A DNA stretch of 64,000 nucleotides, taken from contig CALCUH010000072.1 of NCBI GenBank assembly GCA_937907165.1, positions 15,349 through 79,348 of the forward strand. The letters run 5' to 3'. The position numbers were made by a program, and so were the translations under genes. Shown in pieces: positions 23,417 to 29,712 of the stretch. The notes under the pieces are model-generated. The model did no database searches. It was not told the DNA's origin and saw only the letters and a program-made list of their open reading frames with translations. The stretch's first letter is position 1, and each line of letters starts with the position of its first letter. This stretch comes from an uncultured Bacteroidales bacterium. GTDB lineage: Bacteria; Bacteroidota; Bacteroidia; Bacteroidales; Paludibacteraceae.

Positions 23417-23441
23417 CATTATAGAGCATGTGAGTTTCGCG
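23417..23441 (-). promoter_or_regulatory. Repeated phage promoter
   Basis: Minus strand CGCGAAACTCACATGCTCTA, with -10 TATAATGG. It drives 23204. Confidence 0.75.
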
Positions 23442-23452
23442 CAATGTCAGAA

Positions 23453-24289
23453 CTAAACCGACGGATCATCGATGTGATATTTCTCACCGTTCTCGTCGTA
23501 CCAACAATCATCCATCGGATCGTAATTCAGATAGTCTTGAATCGGTGTCGTTGTCGTGCTTATGGTTATGACTTCCATTCCGTCTCCTATTTCTATTGGG
23601 TCGCTTATGTTGAAGTCGATCCATGTGAAATCGTCTCCGAGAACCCATCCTCTCGTGTCGTGGTTCTTGTTCTCAATGCCGAGGAATCGACACCACATAT
23701 CAACGTCGGTCTCCCCATAACCCATTGTAAAATTACGATTGAGAGCGTTAATTGCATCATACACGTGGGCTAAAGATGACGTGAAATAGCTATCAGTGAT
23801 GTCATCGTAGAACAGGAACTCTTCCTTGCTCAGCTTGGAGTTTAGGGTCGTCATCTCAAAGAAAGATTCAGAGTAGATGTTAGATTCCTCTGCTTTCTTG
23901 GCCATCAACTCCTCTAAGACCTTCTCATGGGCGTCCCGTCCGTTTACTCGAATGTTCGCTTTCCGATAGTCGTCGTATTTCTTTGCCATAACGGCAGCCG
24001 TTCCGCCGAGTGTCGCAATATGAGTTTTGTCAATTCTACGTGCTTTTGCGATGCATACGACAGTTCCAACCATTGCAGCAGTGGCTGGAGCAAGCGGTTT
24101 CACAGATGCCTGAAACTTCTCAAACTTCGTGAGTTCGTCCTGCTTATCTTCAGTCCATTCTTTGATTGTCTCTTGGGCTTTGATAGTTCCAACATATGTA
24201 AGAACCCCCGTAAGAGCTACTCCGACACATGCCGCTACAGACAGTATGCCGGATGCATTCTTTGTTAGCCATTTTGAAAAATCGCCCAT
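23453..24289 (-). CDS. Two-TM phage membrane protein, paralog 3 (278 aa)
   Basis: Span 1 (ILSVAACVGVALTGVLTYVG) and span 2 (PATAAMVGTVVCIAKA) enclose a cytoplasmic-type loop (EWTEDKQDELTKFEKF). The C-terminal domain (FMTLN-like SFFEMTTLNSKLSKEEFLFY, then ALNRNFTMGYGETDVDMWCR) is Asp-rich at its end. RBS CGAAAGGAGAAAAAGG. It is the third of four such genes in the window. Confidence 0.75.
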   Translation of the reverse strand: MGDFSKWLTKNASGILSVAACVGVALTGVLTYVGTIKAQETIKEWTEDKQDELTKFEKFQASVKPLAPATAAMVGTVVCIAKARRIDKTHIATLGGTAAVMAKKYDDYRKANIRVNGRDAHEKVLEELMAKKAEESNIYSESFFEMTTLNSKLSKEEFLFYDDITDSYFTSSLAHVYDAINALNRNFTMGYGETDVDMWCRFLGIENKNHDTRGWVLGDDFTWIDFNISDPIEIGDGMEVITISTTTTPIQDYLNYDPMDDCWYDENGEKYHIDDPSV

Positions 24290-24305
24290 CCTTTTTCTCC
24301 TTTCG

Positions 24306-24342
24306 AAAACGTCAAGAGGAGTTGCAATAACCCCTCTTGAGA
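24306..24342 (-). terminator. Terminator after the 24349 gene
   Basis: CAAGAGGGGTTATTGCAACT then CCTCTTGA forms a 7-bp stem, followed by CGTTTTC on the minus strand. Confidence 0.65.
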
Positions 24343-24348
24343 TTTGGC

Positions 24349-24567
24349 TTATCCGATTTTCTCGTCGATGAACTTCTCAAGGTCATCCTTGTTGACGTCT
24401 GCATTTACTTCCAGATGCAGGTGAGCCATGTCGTCATCATCTACACTAACATAGATGCTCCCGATATCGACACGAACGTCGTAGCCGAGAGATTTCTTGA
24501 TAGCTTTCATGATGTATTTGCTCACCAGCTTTGTCAGCCATTTGCTATGAATCTTCACCTCATCCAT
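24349..24567 (-). CDS. Hypothetical soluble protein, 72 aa
   Basis: Start MDEVKIHSKWLTKLVSKYIM behind GAAAGGAGAAAGGT. A basic helix followed by a beta-rich acidic part (VDIGSIYVSVDDDDMAHLHL). Private promoter at 24601-24625. Function unknown. Confidence 0.65.
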   Translation of the reverse strand: MDEVKIHSKWLTKLVSKYIMKAIKKSLGYDVRVDIGSIYVSVDDDDMAHLHLEVNADVNKDDLEKFIDEKIG

Positions 24568-24600
24568 ACCTTTCTCCTTTCGTCGAGACGGATATTCTTC

Positions 24601-24625
24601 CATTATACAGGGTGTAAACTTAGCG
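24601..24625 (-). promoter_or_regulatory. Repeated phage promoter
   Basis: Minus strand CGCTAAGTTTACACCCTG, -10 TATAATGG. It drives 24349. Confidence 0.75.
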
Positions 24626-24633
24626 CAAAAAGA

Positions 24634-24664
24634 AAAGAGAACCATCGTTTATGATAGTTCTCGA
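24634..24664 (-). terminator. Terminator after the 24699 gene
   Basis: GAGAACTATCATAAACGATG, then GTTCTC and TTTTC on the minus strand: a strong hairpin with U-run. Confidence 0.75.
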
Positions 24665-24698
24665 TTCACTCTAAAAATCTGTAAATCAACGTTAGTAT

Positions 24699-24782
24699 TC
24701 ACTTATTTAATATGGTTTTTGTCGCATACAAGATCAGACCCAGTCCGACCAGTCTAGTGATGAAATTACCCATTCTTTTCAT
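24699..24782 (-). CDS. 27-aa hydrophobic peptide
   Basis: An ATG at 24780-24782 behind CGAAAGGAGTATATC opens a frame for MKRMGNFITRLVGLGLILYA, ending in TKTILNK. It is one membrane helix flanked by basic residues. It has its own promoter (24817-24841) and terminator, so it is a deliberate gene. Possible roles are a toxin-like peptide, holin accessory or membrane scaffold; none is proven. Confidence 0.7.
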   Translation of the reverse strand: MKRMGNFITRLVGLGLILYATKTILNK

Positions 24783-24816
24783 GATATACTCCTTTCGTTA
24801 AATGCGGATTTTCTTC

Positions 24817-24841
24817 CATTATACACGGTGCAAATTTCGCG
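24817..24841 (-). promoter_or_regulatory. Repeated phage promoter (near-consensus)
   Basis: Minus strand CGCGAAATTTGCACCGTG, -10 TATAATGG, close to the consensus. It drives the 27-aa peptide gene. Confidence 0.8.
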
Positions 24842-24852
24842 CAAGAGAAAAA

Positions 24853-24925
24853 GAAACAGTGTTGGACTCGGACCAACGACCTCTATCGTTTCTGATAGTG
24901 CTCTACCTTGCTGAGCTAACTGTCT
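24853..24925 (-). ncRNA. tRNA-like RNA 1 without a normal anticodon loop
   Basis: A 73-nt cloverleaf: acceptor AGACAGT with ACTGTTT (7 bp, one wobble), D-arm GCTC-AGCAAGGTA-GAGC, T-arm GTTGG-TCCGAGT-CCAAC. The anticodon arm CTATC/GATAG holds a 6-base loop (AGAAAC) with no U33 and no readable anticodon. T-loop position 55 is C instead of U, and no CCA is encoded. It starts at promoter 24928-24952 and ends in a U-rich run. It may be a decayed tRNA or a tRNA mimic. Confidence 0.6.
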
Positions 24926-24927
24926 CT

Positions 24928-24952
24928 CATAATATGATTTGCAAATTTCGCG
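24928..24952 (-). promoter_or_regulatory. Repeated phage promoter
   Basis: Minus strand CGCGAAATTTGCAAATCA, -10 TATTATGA. The tRNA-like RNA 1 begins right after it. Confidence 0.75.
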
Positions 24953-24956
24953 TAGG

Positions 24957-24992
24957 AAAAAGAAAAGGAGAGGACCTCAGCCCTCTCCGCCT
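24957..24992 (-). terminator. Terminator after the 24977 gene
   Basis: GGAGAGGGCTGAGGTCCTCTCC hairpin and TTTTCTTTTTCC, overlapping the stop of the 24977 gene. Confidence 0.7.
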
Positions 24993-25192
24993 TTGATAAC
25001 CACGATCTTTATTGTCTTCGTTTTCGGATTATTCTTCTTGAATTTGCCTGTGAAGTCGTCCCATTTGTCCTTCGCCTTTTCCTTAATCTCCGGATGGCGC
25101 TCCAGGATTGCTCCTGCTGTGCCGACCAGCGTGATTCCAGTAACGATCCACATACGGATCTCATGGGCCGCATAGACATGCTTGTATTTCAT
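24977..25192 (-). CDS. Small single-TM protein, 71 aa
   Basis: A hydrophobic helix at residues about 13-30 (RMWIVTGITLVGTAGAIL) and a Lys-rich C-terminus (FTGKFKKNNPKTKTIKIVVI). RBS CGAAGGAGGAATCATT, promoter 25233-25257. Function unknown. Confidence 0.65.
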   Translation of the reverse strand: MKYKHVYAAHEIRMWIVTGITLVGTAGAILERHPEIKEKAKDKWDDFTGKFKKNNPKTKTIKIVVIKGGEG

Positions 25193-25232
25193 AATGATTC
25201 CTCCTTCGAGATTTTTATTGATCGGATTTCTC

Positions 25233-25257
25233 CATTATATAACATGTAAAAAGTGCG
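25233..25257 (-). promoter_or_regulatory. Repeated phage promoter
   Basis: Minus strand CGCACTTTTTACATGTTA, -10 TATAATGG. It drives 24977. Confidence 0.7.
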
Positions 25258-25261
25258 TAAA

Positions 25262-25300
25262 AAGAGAAAAGAGCCTACGCATGATCGCATAGACCCTTTC
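25262..25300 (-). terminator. Terminator after the 25310 gene
   Basis: GGTCTATGCGATCATGCGTA then GGCTCTTTTCTCTTTT on the minus strand. Confidence 0.7.
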
Positions 25301-25309
25301 TCTGGTTAA

Positions 25310-25555
25310 TCAGTCATCGTCTTCGCCATAAATTTCTTCATAGGTTTCCGTGGATCGCTGACCTACAATCTCGGATAAACGTCTGCCTTCAATCTCGCTA
25401 TACTCAAGTCCATACTCGTCTAAATTGCAGCCGTATCCACAAGCTTCACACATCAGCGAATCCTTCCACTTCTCATCTTCGAAAACCATTTCGTTACCGC
25501 ATTCCGGACAAAGGTACTTGCCCGTTTCGAGTGCCTTGCGAAGTTCCTCATTCAT
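25310..25555 (-). CDS. Zinc-ribbon protein, 81 aa
   Basis: A classic CPEC-x18-CEAC zinc ribbon (residues 16-40: YLCPECGNEMVF, then LMCEACGYGCN) followed by an acidic tail. RBS GAAAGGAGGTAATCGGGC, promoter 25643-25667. Probably a nucleic-acid or protein adaptor. Confidence 0.75.
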   Translation of the reverse strand: MNEELRKALETGKYLCPECGNEMVFEDEKWKDSLMCEACGYGCNLDEYGLEYSEIEGRRLSEIVGQRSTETYEEIYGEDDD

Positions 25556-25642
25556 GCCCGATTACCTCCTTTCATCGCTGGTTTATTTCAGTATACCATA
25601 ACCAGCCATATTTTTCAAGAGGATTTCAGAGCTCTTTTTCCT

Positions 25643-25667
25643 CATTATATGAGTTGTGAACCTCGCG
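25643..25667 (-). promoter_or_regulatory. Repeated phage promoter
   Basis: Minus strand CGCGAGGTTCACAACTCA, -10 TATAATGA. It precedes 25310 by an unusually long leader. Confidence 0.7.
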
Positions 25668-25671
25668 AAGA

Positions 25672-25706
25672 AGAAAGAGCCCGCGCACCATACGCGAGCC
25701 CTCTCC
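25672..25706 (-). terminator. Terminator after the 25720 gene
   Basis: GAGGGCTCGCGTATGGTGCG, then CGGGCTCTTTCTTC on the minus strand. Confidence 0.75.
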
Positions 25707-25719
25707 ATTTGACTTTAGC

Positions 25720-26355
25720 TCATCTTATCTGAGTTTTGAACAGATCCCAGACATTCTTTGCTTCTTCCTTGAATGCTCTGCTTGTAGCCACGCCTGTTTC
25801 TTCGAATTTGTAGCCTTCCTTGGCCACGACATAACATGCTGCAAGTCCCAATGTGAGTTTCACAATCTCTTTCGCTACGTTTACTCCTGTCGTGATGTAG
25901 TCGCGGACACGATCTCTTCTCTGAGACTTGATATCATCCTTATGCTGCTTGTCTTGCAGTTCCATTTCCTGTCTGTGCAGTTCGATCTCTTCTTCCTGCT
26001 GCTTGGTTTCAGCTTCGAGACGCTCTTTAGCAATGGCGATTTCCTGGTTTCTTGCTTCCAGTTCTGCCTCTTTCAATCTTGCTTCTGTCTCAAAACGCTC
26101 TTTAGCAGCGTCGAGTTCCTGTCTGCGCAGTTCGAATTCTGTTTCCTTCTGCTTTGCTTCAGCTTCAGACTTATCTCGTTCCTTGATGTCTTCCGTGTCC
26201 ACCTTATACACCTCATTACGAAGCTTATAAAGTGTATCGAGAGTAAATCTCATGATCTTGTAGTTGTCTGCCGTTGGTTCCATGGTCGACATTTTCGAAT
26301 GAAGCCGCGTGATCTCATTGTCGAGAGCCTCCACATTTTCAAACATTGTTGCCAT
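25720..26355 (-). CDS. Coiled-coil membrane protein, 211 aa
   Basis: Residues about 55-140 are a highly charged coiled coil with tandem near-repeats (ELRRQELDAAKERFETEARL, later ELEARNQEIAIAKERLEAET), followed by a membrane span near 162-180 (VKLTLGLAACYVVA). Related proteins with this layout are common in gut phages, as far as I recall. It may be a structural linker at the membrane. RBS GAAAGGAGAAGATTTT. Confidence 0.75.
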   Translation of the reverse strand: MATMFENVEALDNEITRLHSKMSTMEPTADNYKIMRFTLDTLYKLRNEVYKVDTEDIKERDKSEAEAKQKETEFELRRQELDAAKERFETEARLKEAELEARNQEIAIAKERLEAETKQQEEEIELHRQEMELQDKQHKDDIKSQRRDRVRDYITTGVNVAKEIVKLTLGLAACYVVAKEGYKFEETGVATSRAFKEEAKNVWDLFKTQIR

Positions 26356-26401
26356 AAAATCTTCTCCTTTCAACGTTAAGATATTTTGAGCCTTTCGGTC
26401 T

Positions 26402-26426
26402 CATTATAGCAGTTGTCAATCTCGCG
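26402..26426 (-). promoter_or_regulatory. Repeated phage promoter
   Basis: Minus strand CGCGAGATTGACAACTGC, -10 TATAATGA. It drives 25720. Confidence 0.75.
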
Positions 26427-26637
26427 TGATAGGCGTCAGATCCACATCGAGCAAGATCTGATTCTGCGCGAGAATATACTGAACCGGAACTTCTACCTCC
26501 ATGAATAGATACGGTTCGCCGGTTGAGTCGTCCATTCGCAGCTTTCCTATTCGCTTATGCTTATGACGTCCAGCCATAAAACAGCCGACACATGAACCTC
26601 CGAACACGGTTCCGATTACGAAAAACAAAATAGCCAT
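26416..26637 (-). CDS. Small membrane protein, 73 aa
   Basis: An N-terminal span MAILFFVIGTVFGGSCVGCF with a following basic turn (AGRHKHKRIGKL), then a beta-rich domain (EPYLFMEVEVPVQYILAQNQ). The pattern span-basic loop-GxLRxDxSxxEPYLFxE recurs in Firmicutes phages with unknown function. Its end overlaps the promoter of 25720. Confidence 0.75.
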   Translation of the reverse strand: MAILFFVIGTVFGGSCVGCFMAGRHKHKRIGKLRMDDSTGEPYLFMEVEVPVQYILAQNQILLDVDLTPITRD

Positions 26638-26694
26638 AATTCCTCCTTAACATTTTAGCATGGTTTACGGGTTGCTTCGTGATGAATTTCGAGA

Positions 26695-26725
26695 AAAGGA
26701 AAGAGCAAGCGATAAGCCTGCTCAG
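26695..26725 (-). terminator. Terminator after the 26722 gene
   Basis: GAGCAGGCTTATCGCTTGCTC then TTTCCTTTTC on the minus strand. Confidence 0.7.
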
Positions 26726-26934
26726 ATCCATTCAAATTCAATGTTTTCAACTCTTACTTTAATCGGAATATCAGGGCATTCTAATCTAATCGGAAAGCCA
26801 ACAAACTCCACCATCTCGTTATATGCTTTAAGATATTCGAATGCCTCCTGATCGGAAGCAAAGTCTAGTATCCATCCTCGAGATGTATCTGCGTCCTTTG
26901 TATCTGTCCGATATACGACAAATCTATATGCCAT
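26722..26934 (-). CDS. Small acidic protein, family copy 1 (70 aa)
   Basis: MAYRFVVYRTDTKDADTSRG, a helical middle (DQEAFEYLKAYNEMVEFVGF) and an IPIKVRVENIEF end. It shares the layout with the next two genes (27014 and 27292): a beta start, a D/E-rich helix, and a short beta end. Each has its own promoter. Function unknown. Confidence 0.7.
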   Translation of the reverse strand: MAYRFVVYRTDTKDADTSRGWILDFASDQEAFEYLKAYNEMVEFVGFPIRLECPDIPIKVRVENIEFEWI

Positions 26935-26950
26935 GGTAATCCCTCCTTTC

Positions 26951-26975
26951 CATTATAGAAAAGGTTATTTTCGCG
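26951..26975 (-). promoter_or_regulatory. Repeated phage promoter
   Basis: Minus strand CGCGAAAATAACCTTTTC, -10 TATAATGG. It drives 26722. Confidence 0.75.
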
Positions 26976-27004
26976 AAAAGGAAAGAGACTCCGTAAAGTC
27001 TCAA
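26976..27004 (-). terminator. Terminator after the 27014 gene
   Basis: GAGACTTTACGGAGTCTC followed by TTTCCTTTTC on the minus strand. Confidence 0.7.
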
Positions 27005-27013
27005 TCCCGTTTG

Positions 27014-27217
27014 TCATGCTATTTTATATTCATATTTGACTTCGAATGGGATGTCCGCCGATGTCACAATAACATCACTTCCCATTTCGTCCAGCAAGAA
27101 AATGAAGTCTAATACATATTCGGCGGCGTCTTCGTCCGTATCGAACCATTTCGCCCAGTTATATATCGAGACATCCTTTCCTTCGGTTTTTGTGAAAGCG
27201 ACAAAATTGTACAACAT
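27014..27217 (-). CDS. Small acidic protein, family copy 2 (67 aa)
   Basis: Start MLYNFVAFTKTEGKDVSIYN behind GAAAGGAGGGATAAAT. Similar to 26722 in size and pattern (TDEDAAEYVLDFIFLLDEMG, then SADIPFEVKYEY). Tandem duplication of a small gene with its control elements is likely. Confidence 0.7.
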   Translation of the reverse strand: MLYNFVAFTKTEGKDVSIYNWAKWFDTDEDAAEYVLDFIFLLDEMGSDVIVTSADIPFEVKYEYKIA

Positions 27218-27232
27218 ATTTATCCCTCCTTT

Positions 27233-27257
27233 CATAATGCAAGGAGTAAATTTCGCG
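27233..27257 (-). promoter_or_regulatory. Repeated phage promoter, variant -10
   Basis: Minus strand CGCGAAATTTACTCCTTGC, then ATTATGA. It drives 27014. Confidence 0.65.
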
Positions 27258-27261
27258 AAAA

Positions 27262-27294
27262 GGAAAGAGACTCCGTGCAATAACAGAGCCTCTA
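27262..27294 (-). terminator. Terminator after the 27292 gene
   Basis: GAGGCTCTGTTATTGCACGG, then AGTCTCTTTCCTTTTC on the minus strand. Confidence 0.6.
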
Positions 27295-27438
27295 TCTAGT
27301 CAAAATCCATATGTTCGTGATTATAACACTACAATCGTATCCGCCGTTTCGCATAAACCAGTCATACAGTTCGTCCATCGTATTGACTGTTATTTTTGTC
27401 GGTCGAATGTTCGTCGCGTATATAAAACCATACATCAT
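27292..27438 (-). CDS. Small protein, family copy 3 (48 aa)
   Basis: Behind GAAAGGAGGTGGTTCGT an ATG-ATG opens a frame for MMYGFIYATNIRPTKITVNT, then MDELYDWFMRNGGYDCSVII and TNIWILTR. It fits the layout of copies 1 and 2 but is shorter. It has its own promoter (27459-27484). Confidence 0.6.
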   Translation of the reverse strand: MMYGFIYATNIRPTKITVNTMDELYDWFMRNGGYDCSVIITNIWILTR

Positions 27439-27458
27439 ACATACGAACCACCTCCTTT

Positions 27459-27484
27459 CTATAATGGAAGGAGTTATTCTCGCG
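27459..27484 (-). promoter_or_regulatory. Repeated phage promoter
   Basis: Minus strand CGCGAGAATAACTCCTTCC, then ATTATAG. It overlaps the end of the 27474 gene and drives 27292. Confidence 0.65.
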
Positions 27485-27866
27485 TATTTGACAATACCCA
27501 GAAGAAGTGTCGGTATACATTATAATACGCTTCTCGACTTAACGGAAGAACCTTCTTAGCGGACATGGAATCGTAACTGTATCCTTTTGTCACCCCGTAC
27601 AACAAATCCTCATAAATCTCGGGACATTCTTTGGTGGCTCTGTCCATACTATCCAAAACCATTTTGATTTTGTCACTCAAAGCCGCTCTCTTGATTGCTT
27701 CGTCCTCGGTAGGGTTTCGGTTCTCACGAGTTGCGAGACCATCTAACCGAGATCTTTGCTTCTGCCAATCCCAGAACTGGAAGCAGAAATACTTGAGTTC
27801 GTAGTAGCGGTTCTTGGGGATCCGGAAAGGGTTTTTCTTAGATACGATTGCTTGTGTAGCTTTCAT
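27474..27866 (-). CDS. Phage transcription-regulator-like protein, 130 aa
   Basis: Residues about 10-60 (RIPKNRYYELKYFCFQFWDW) and the C-terminal block (PLSREAYYNVYRHFFWVLSN) match a widespread phage protein with a sigma-region-4/ArpU-like end, as I recall it. If so, it is a candidate activator of the repeated phage promoter. The assignment is tentative and made by eye. Confidence 0.55.
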   Translation of the reverse strand: MKATQAIVSKKNPFRIPKNRYYELKYFCFQFWDWQKQRSRLDGLATRENRNPTEDEAIKRAALSDKIKMVLDSMDRATKECPEIYEDLLYGVTKGYSYDSMSAKKVLPLSREAYYNVYRHFFWVLSNTRE

Positions 27867-27895
27867 GGATATACTCCTTTCAAAGAAAAAAAAAT

Positions 27896-27985
27896 GAGAA
27901 GGAGTCGCTTGAGAGTACGGTTTGACTCTTAATCTTCATCGCTCTCCTTACCGTCGTTTAGGATTAAACCTCACGATTCCTTCTC
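27896..27985 (-). ncRNA. Structured RNA C (tRNA-sized, closing stem)
   Basis: A 90-nt RNA starting at promoter 27985-28009. GAGAAGGA at the 5' end pairs with TCCTTCTC at the 3' end (8 bp, then TCG with CGA after one mismatch), followed by a U-run. Inner hairpins: GTTTA-ATCC-TAAAC and AGAGT-CAAACCGT-ACTCT. It resembles a three-arm tRNA-like shape without a clear anticodon. It could also act as a leader for the 27474 gene downstream. Confidence 0.6.
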
Positions 27986-28009
27986 ATAATACGCTTTGTA
28001 AATTTCGCG
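27985..28009 (-). promoter_or_regulatory. Repeated phage promoter (near-consensus)
   Basis: Minus strand CGCGAAATTTACAAAGCG, -10 TATTATGA. It drives RNA C. Confidence 0.8.
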
Positions 28010-28020
28010 CAAAAGAAAAA

Positions 28021-28187
28021 GAAGAGGGTGGGATTAGTTCACCCACATCTCCTTGTGTCGCTCCTTAACCTGATTTATTTCTTAGATCCGTTTCCAGATC
28101 GTGGTGTCCGGTCTCTATTGCGTTGCTGGGTATGCGCGTCACGCTCCAACCATGCCTTTCGGTTTAGGTTGCCCAGTCGTCCTCTTC
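28021..28187 (-). ncRNA. Structured RNA D, 167 nt, several GNRA-type hairpins
   Basis: GAAGAGG at the 5' end pairs with CCTCTTC at the 3' end (7 bp), followed by TTTTTCTTTT. Inner stems: CTGGG with CCCAG enclosing CAACC with GGTTG (inner loop CC-GAAA-GG), GCG-TGA-CGC, GATCTG-GAAA-CGGATC, and GTGGG-TGAACTAAT-CCCAC. No reading frame of note. Unlike any RNA class I can name. Confidence 0.65.
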
Positions 28188-28212
28188 CATTATACACTTT
28201 GTAAATTTAGCG
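28188..28212 (-). promoter_or_regulatory. Repeated phage promoter
   Basis: Minus strand CGCTAAATTTACAAAGTG, -10 TATAATGG. It drives RNA D. Confidence 0.8.
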
Positions 28213-28221
28213 TGAAAGTGA

Positions 28222-28289
28222 GATAGGATGCACTCGGGCTGTAGCTCCGTTGTACTTTTCATAGCTATGTTACCATAACTCCTCCTATC
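28222..28289 (-). ncRNA. Structured RNA E (68 nt, 7-bp closing stem)
   Basis: GATAGGA pairs with TCCTATC (7 bp, like an acceptor stem). Inside are GTTA-TGG-TAAC and TAGCT with AGCTA. No T-arm of normal shape. Own promoter at 28290-28314; the downstream U-tract is weak. Confidence 0.55.
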
Positions 28290-28314
28290 CATAATACGCT
28301 TTGTTATTCTCGCG
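28290..28314 (-). promoter_or_regulatory. Repeated phage promoter
   Basis: Minus strand CGCGAGAATAACAAAGCG, -10 TATTATGG. It drives RNA E. Confidence 0.75.
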
Positions 28315-28352
28315 CAAAAAGGAAAGAGTCTTCGCAGACTCGATCCTTTTCG
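28315..28352 (-). terminator. Terminator after the 28365 gene
   Basis: GATCGAGTCTGCGAAGACTC followed by TTTCCTTTTTG on the minus strand. Confidence 0.7.
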
Positions 28353-28364
28353 AATAACCAGTTG

Positions 28365-28631
28365 TTAATTGTTGAAGTCAAACCACATTAGCTCACTTGT
28401 TACGCCGTCTTCGCTCTTTCTCACGAGCGCACCGTCTTCATTCCGATAAACGATCTCGTACCTCGTTGTCCAGGTACAGGACCGGTTCGGGTAGCGATCC
28501 TGGTCCTGCACGGACCAAGACTTGCCAACCTCCGCCGTCCGTAATTCGGACCACGTGATCGTTAAATCTCCATCGGGATAGCATGTCTCGTGGACAATAG
28601 CAAATGGTTCACAATGAATACTCTTTTTCAT
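28365..28631 (-). CDS. Hypothetical protein, 88 aa
   Basis: Start MKKSIHCEPFAIVHETCYPD behind AAGGAGGAAATTAATC. A soluble beta-rich protein (DLTITWSELRTAEVGKSWSV, later TWTTRYEIVYRNEDGALVRK). Own promoter and terminator. No family recognised. Confidence 0.7.
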   Translation of the reverse strand: MKKSIHCEPFAIVHETCYPDGDLTITWSELRTAEVGKSWSVQDQDRYPNRSCTWTTRYEIVYRNEDGALVRKSEDGVTSELMWFDFNN

Positions 28632-28672
28632 GATTAATTTCCTCCTTAATATATTTTTAGCGAGGTTATTCC

Positions 28673-28698
28673 TCATTATATTCCTTGTTATTTTCGCG
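28673..28698 (-). promoter_or_regulatory. Repeated phage promoter
   Basis: Minus strand CGCGAAAATAACAAGGAA, -10 TATAATGA. It drives 28365 and overlaps the end of the excisionase-like gene. Confidence 0.75.
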
Positions 28699-28933
28699 AA
28701 CCTGTCCACACATACCCTGTATCCTCGTACAGCAATTTTGGAGAGATATAGTAATTGATTCTGCCGAGTTTCAAATCCATCTCCTTTACGTCTGTTATAA
28801 GTTTTCCATTCCGAGTAGCTTTTCCAATCGGTAGCCATCCAGAGATTATTCCGGCTCTTACCCATGAAGCATCTCTACCATATACTTTAGCCGCAACTGA
28901 GATTGGAACAGAGCCTACTGCCAATTCTGCCAC
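28688..28933 (-). CDS. xis: Excisionase-like HTH protein, 81 aa
   Basis: A GTG start at 28931-28933 follows AAAGGTGGGCTAATC. The core (GSVPISVAAKVYGRDASWVR, then AGIISGWLPIGKATRNGK) is the winged-HTH pattern of Firmicutes phage excisionase or DNA-binding proteins. It lies next to repressor and integrase and is divergent from both. A role in excision or lytic-switch regulation is inferred from family and position. Confidence 0.65.
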   Translation of the reverse strand: MAELAVGSVPISVAAKVYGRDASWVRAGIISGWLPIGKATRNGKLITDVKEMDLKLGRINYYISPKLLYEDTGYVWTGSRK

Positions 28934-29192
28934 GATTAGCCCACCTTTCACATCTAACCTATTGACAAGGTATACTATAATATGATAAAAAATCAGCAAG
29001 GCAGACAAGTGAAACTGTTACTGGGGCGTGTTCTGAATACCTTTGTAAATCGTATAATGCGATTAGTGATGGTGCGTTTACCAGTTGTAGTAGCAAGGTA
29101 GCCTGCCCTGCCGACATCCATATTATAGCATATTTGTCGGAACGAAACAAGACCGAAATACGGTCGAAAAGAGGTTGAAAGGAGCTTATTGC
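28934..29192. promoter_or_regulatory. Divergent lysogeny control region
   Basis: A 259-base space between the minus-strand excisionase-like gene and the plus-strand repressor. Plus-strand signals include TTGACA at 28962-28967 and TTCTGA, 16 bases, TATAAT near 29034-29061. Operator-like inverted elements occur near the repressor start (ACCGAAATACGGT near 29151). No protein frame looks real. This is the expected place for repressor operators and the early lytic promoter. Confidence 0.5.
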
Positions 29193-29648
29193 ATGAACCA
29201 AGAAAAGATCGCAAACATCATAACTCAGTTAAAAAAGGTACGAGAAGAAAATGGTTATTCGTATGCTAAGATTCAGGAAATGGTCGAGAAAAACGGCGAT
29301 TACGTAAGCATTTCCACGGTAAAGCGAGTATTCGAAAATGGTTCGGAATCGTATGGTTATCAGTTTGAAAACACGTTGAAACCTATCGCAGTGGCCGTCC
29401 TTGGTATAAACAGTGAAATTGAAGTGGCTACCGTTAGCGAGGTAGACGCACTCAAAGCCATCGTCTCGTGCAAGTCGGACAGGATTACAGAGCTAGAAGC
29501 GATATTGGAAAGAACTGAAGAATCCTATAGAAGACGACTTAATTTCCTTAAAGAGCAGATATCGCTCAAAGACGCACGGATAGACAAGAGAGACACCATG
29601 ATCGAGCGCCTACTAAGTGTGATATTAGACGAAAAAGGGTCAACCTGA
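29193..29648 (+). CDS. HTH repressor-like protein, 151 aa
   Basis: Start MNQEKIANIITQLKKVREEN behind GAAAGGAGCTTATTGC. Residues 5-55 form an XRE-like HTH (NGYSYAKIQEMVEKNGDYVS, then ISTVKRVFENG). Residues about 100-150 are coiled coil, probably for oligomerisation. It has no LexA-type peptidase domain, so derepression would need an antirepressor or another signal. It precedes the integrase on the same strand and is likely the lysogeny repressor. Confidence 0.7.
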   Translation: MNQEKIANIITQLKKVREENGYSYAKIQEMVEKNGDYVSISTVKRVFENGSESYGYQFENTLKPIAVAVLGINSEIEVATVSEVDALKAIVSCKSDRITELEAILERTEESYRRRLNFLKEQISLKDARIDKRDTMIERLLSVILDEKGST

Positions 29649-29658
29649 TGTATGAGTC

Positions 29659-29699
29659 TTGACATTCATACACCATTGTGGTATAATACGGTGTATGAA
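29659..29699 (+). promoter_or_regulatory. Integrase promoter with palindromic operator
   Basis: TTGACA (29659-29664), a 17-base spacer, TATAAT (29682-29687): a full sigma70 promoter. The arms TTCATACAC (29665-29673) and GTGTATGAA (29691-29699) form a 9-bp inverted repeat around the -10. The half-site GTGTATGAA recurs just after the gene (30889-30897). A regulator, possibly the integrase or excisionase, probably binds here. Confidence 0.75.
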
Positions 29700-29712
29700 C
29701 GGAGGTGTAGGA

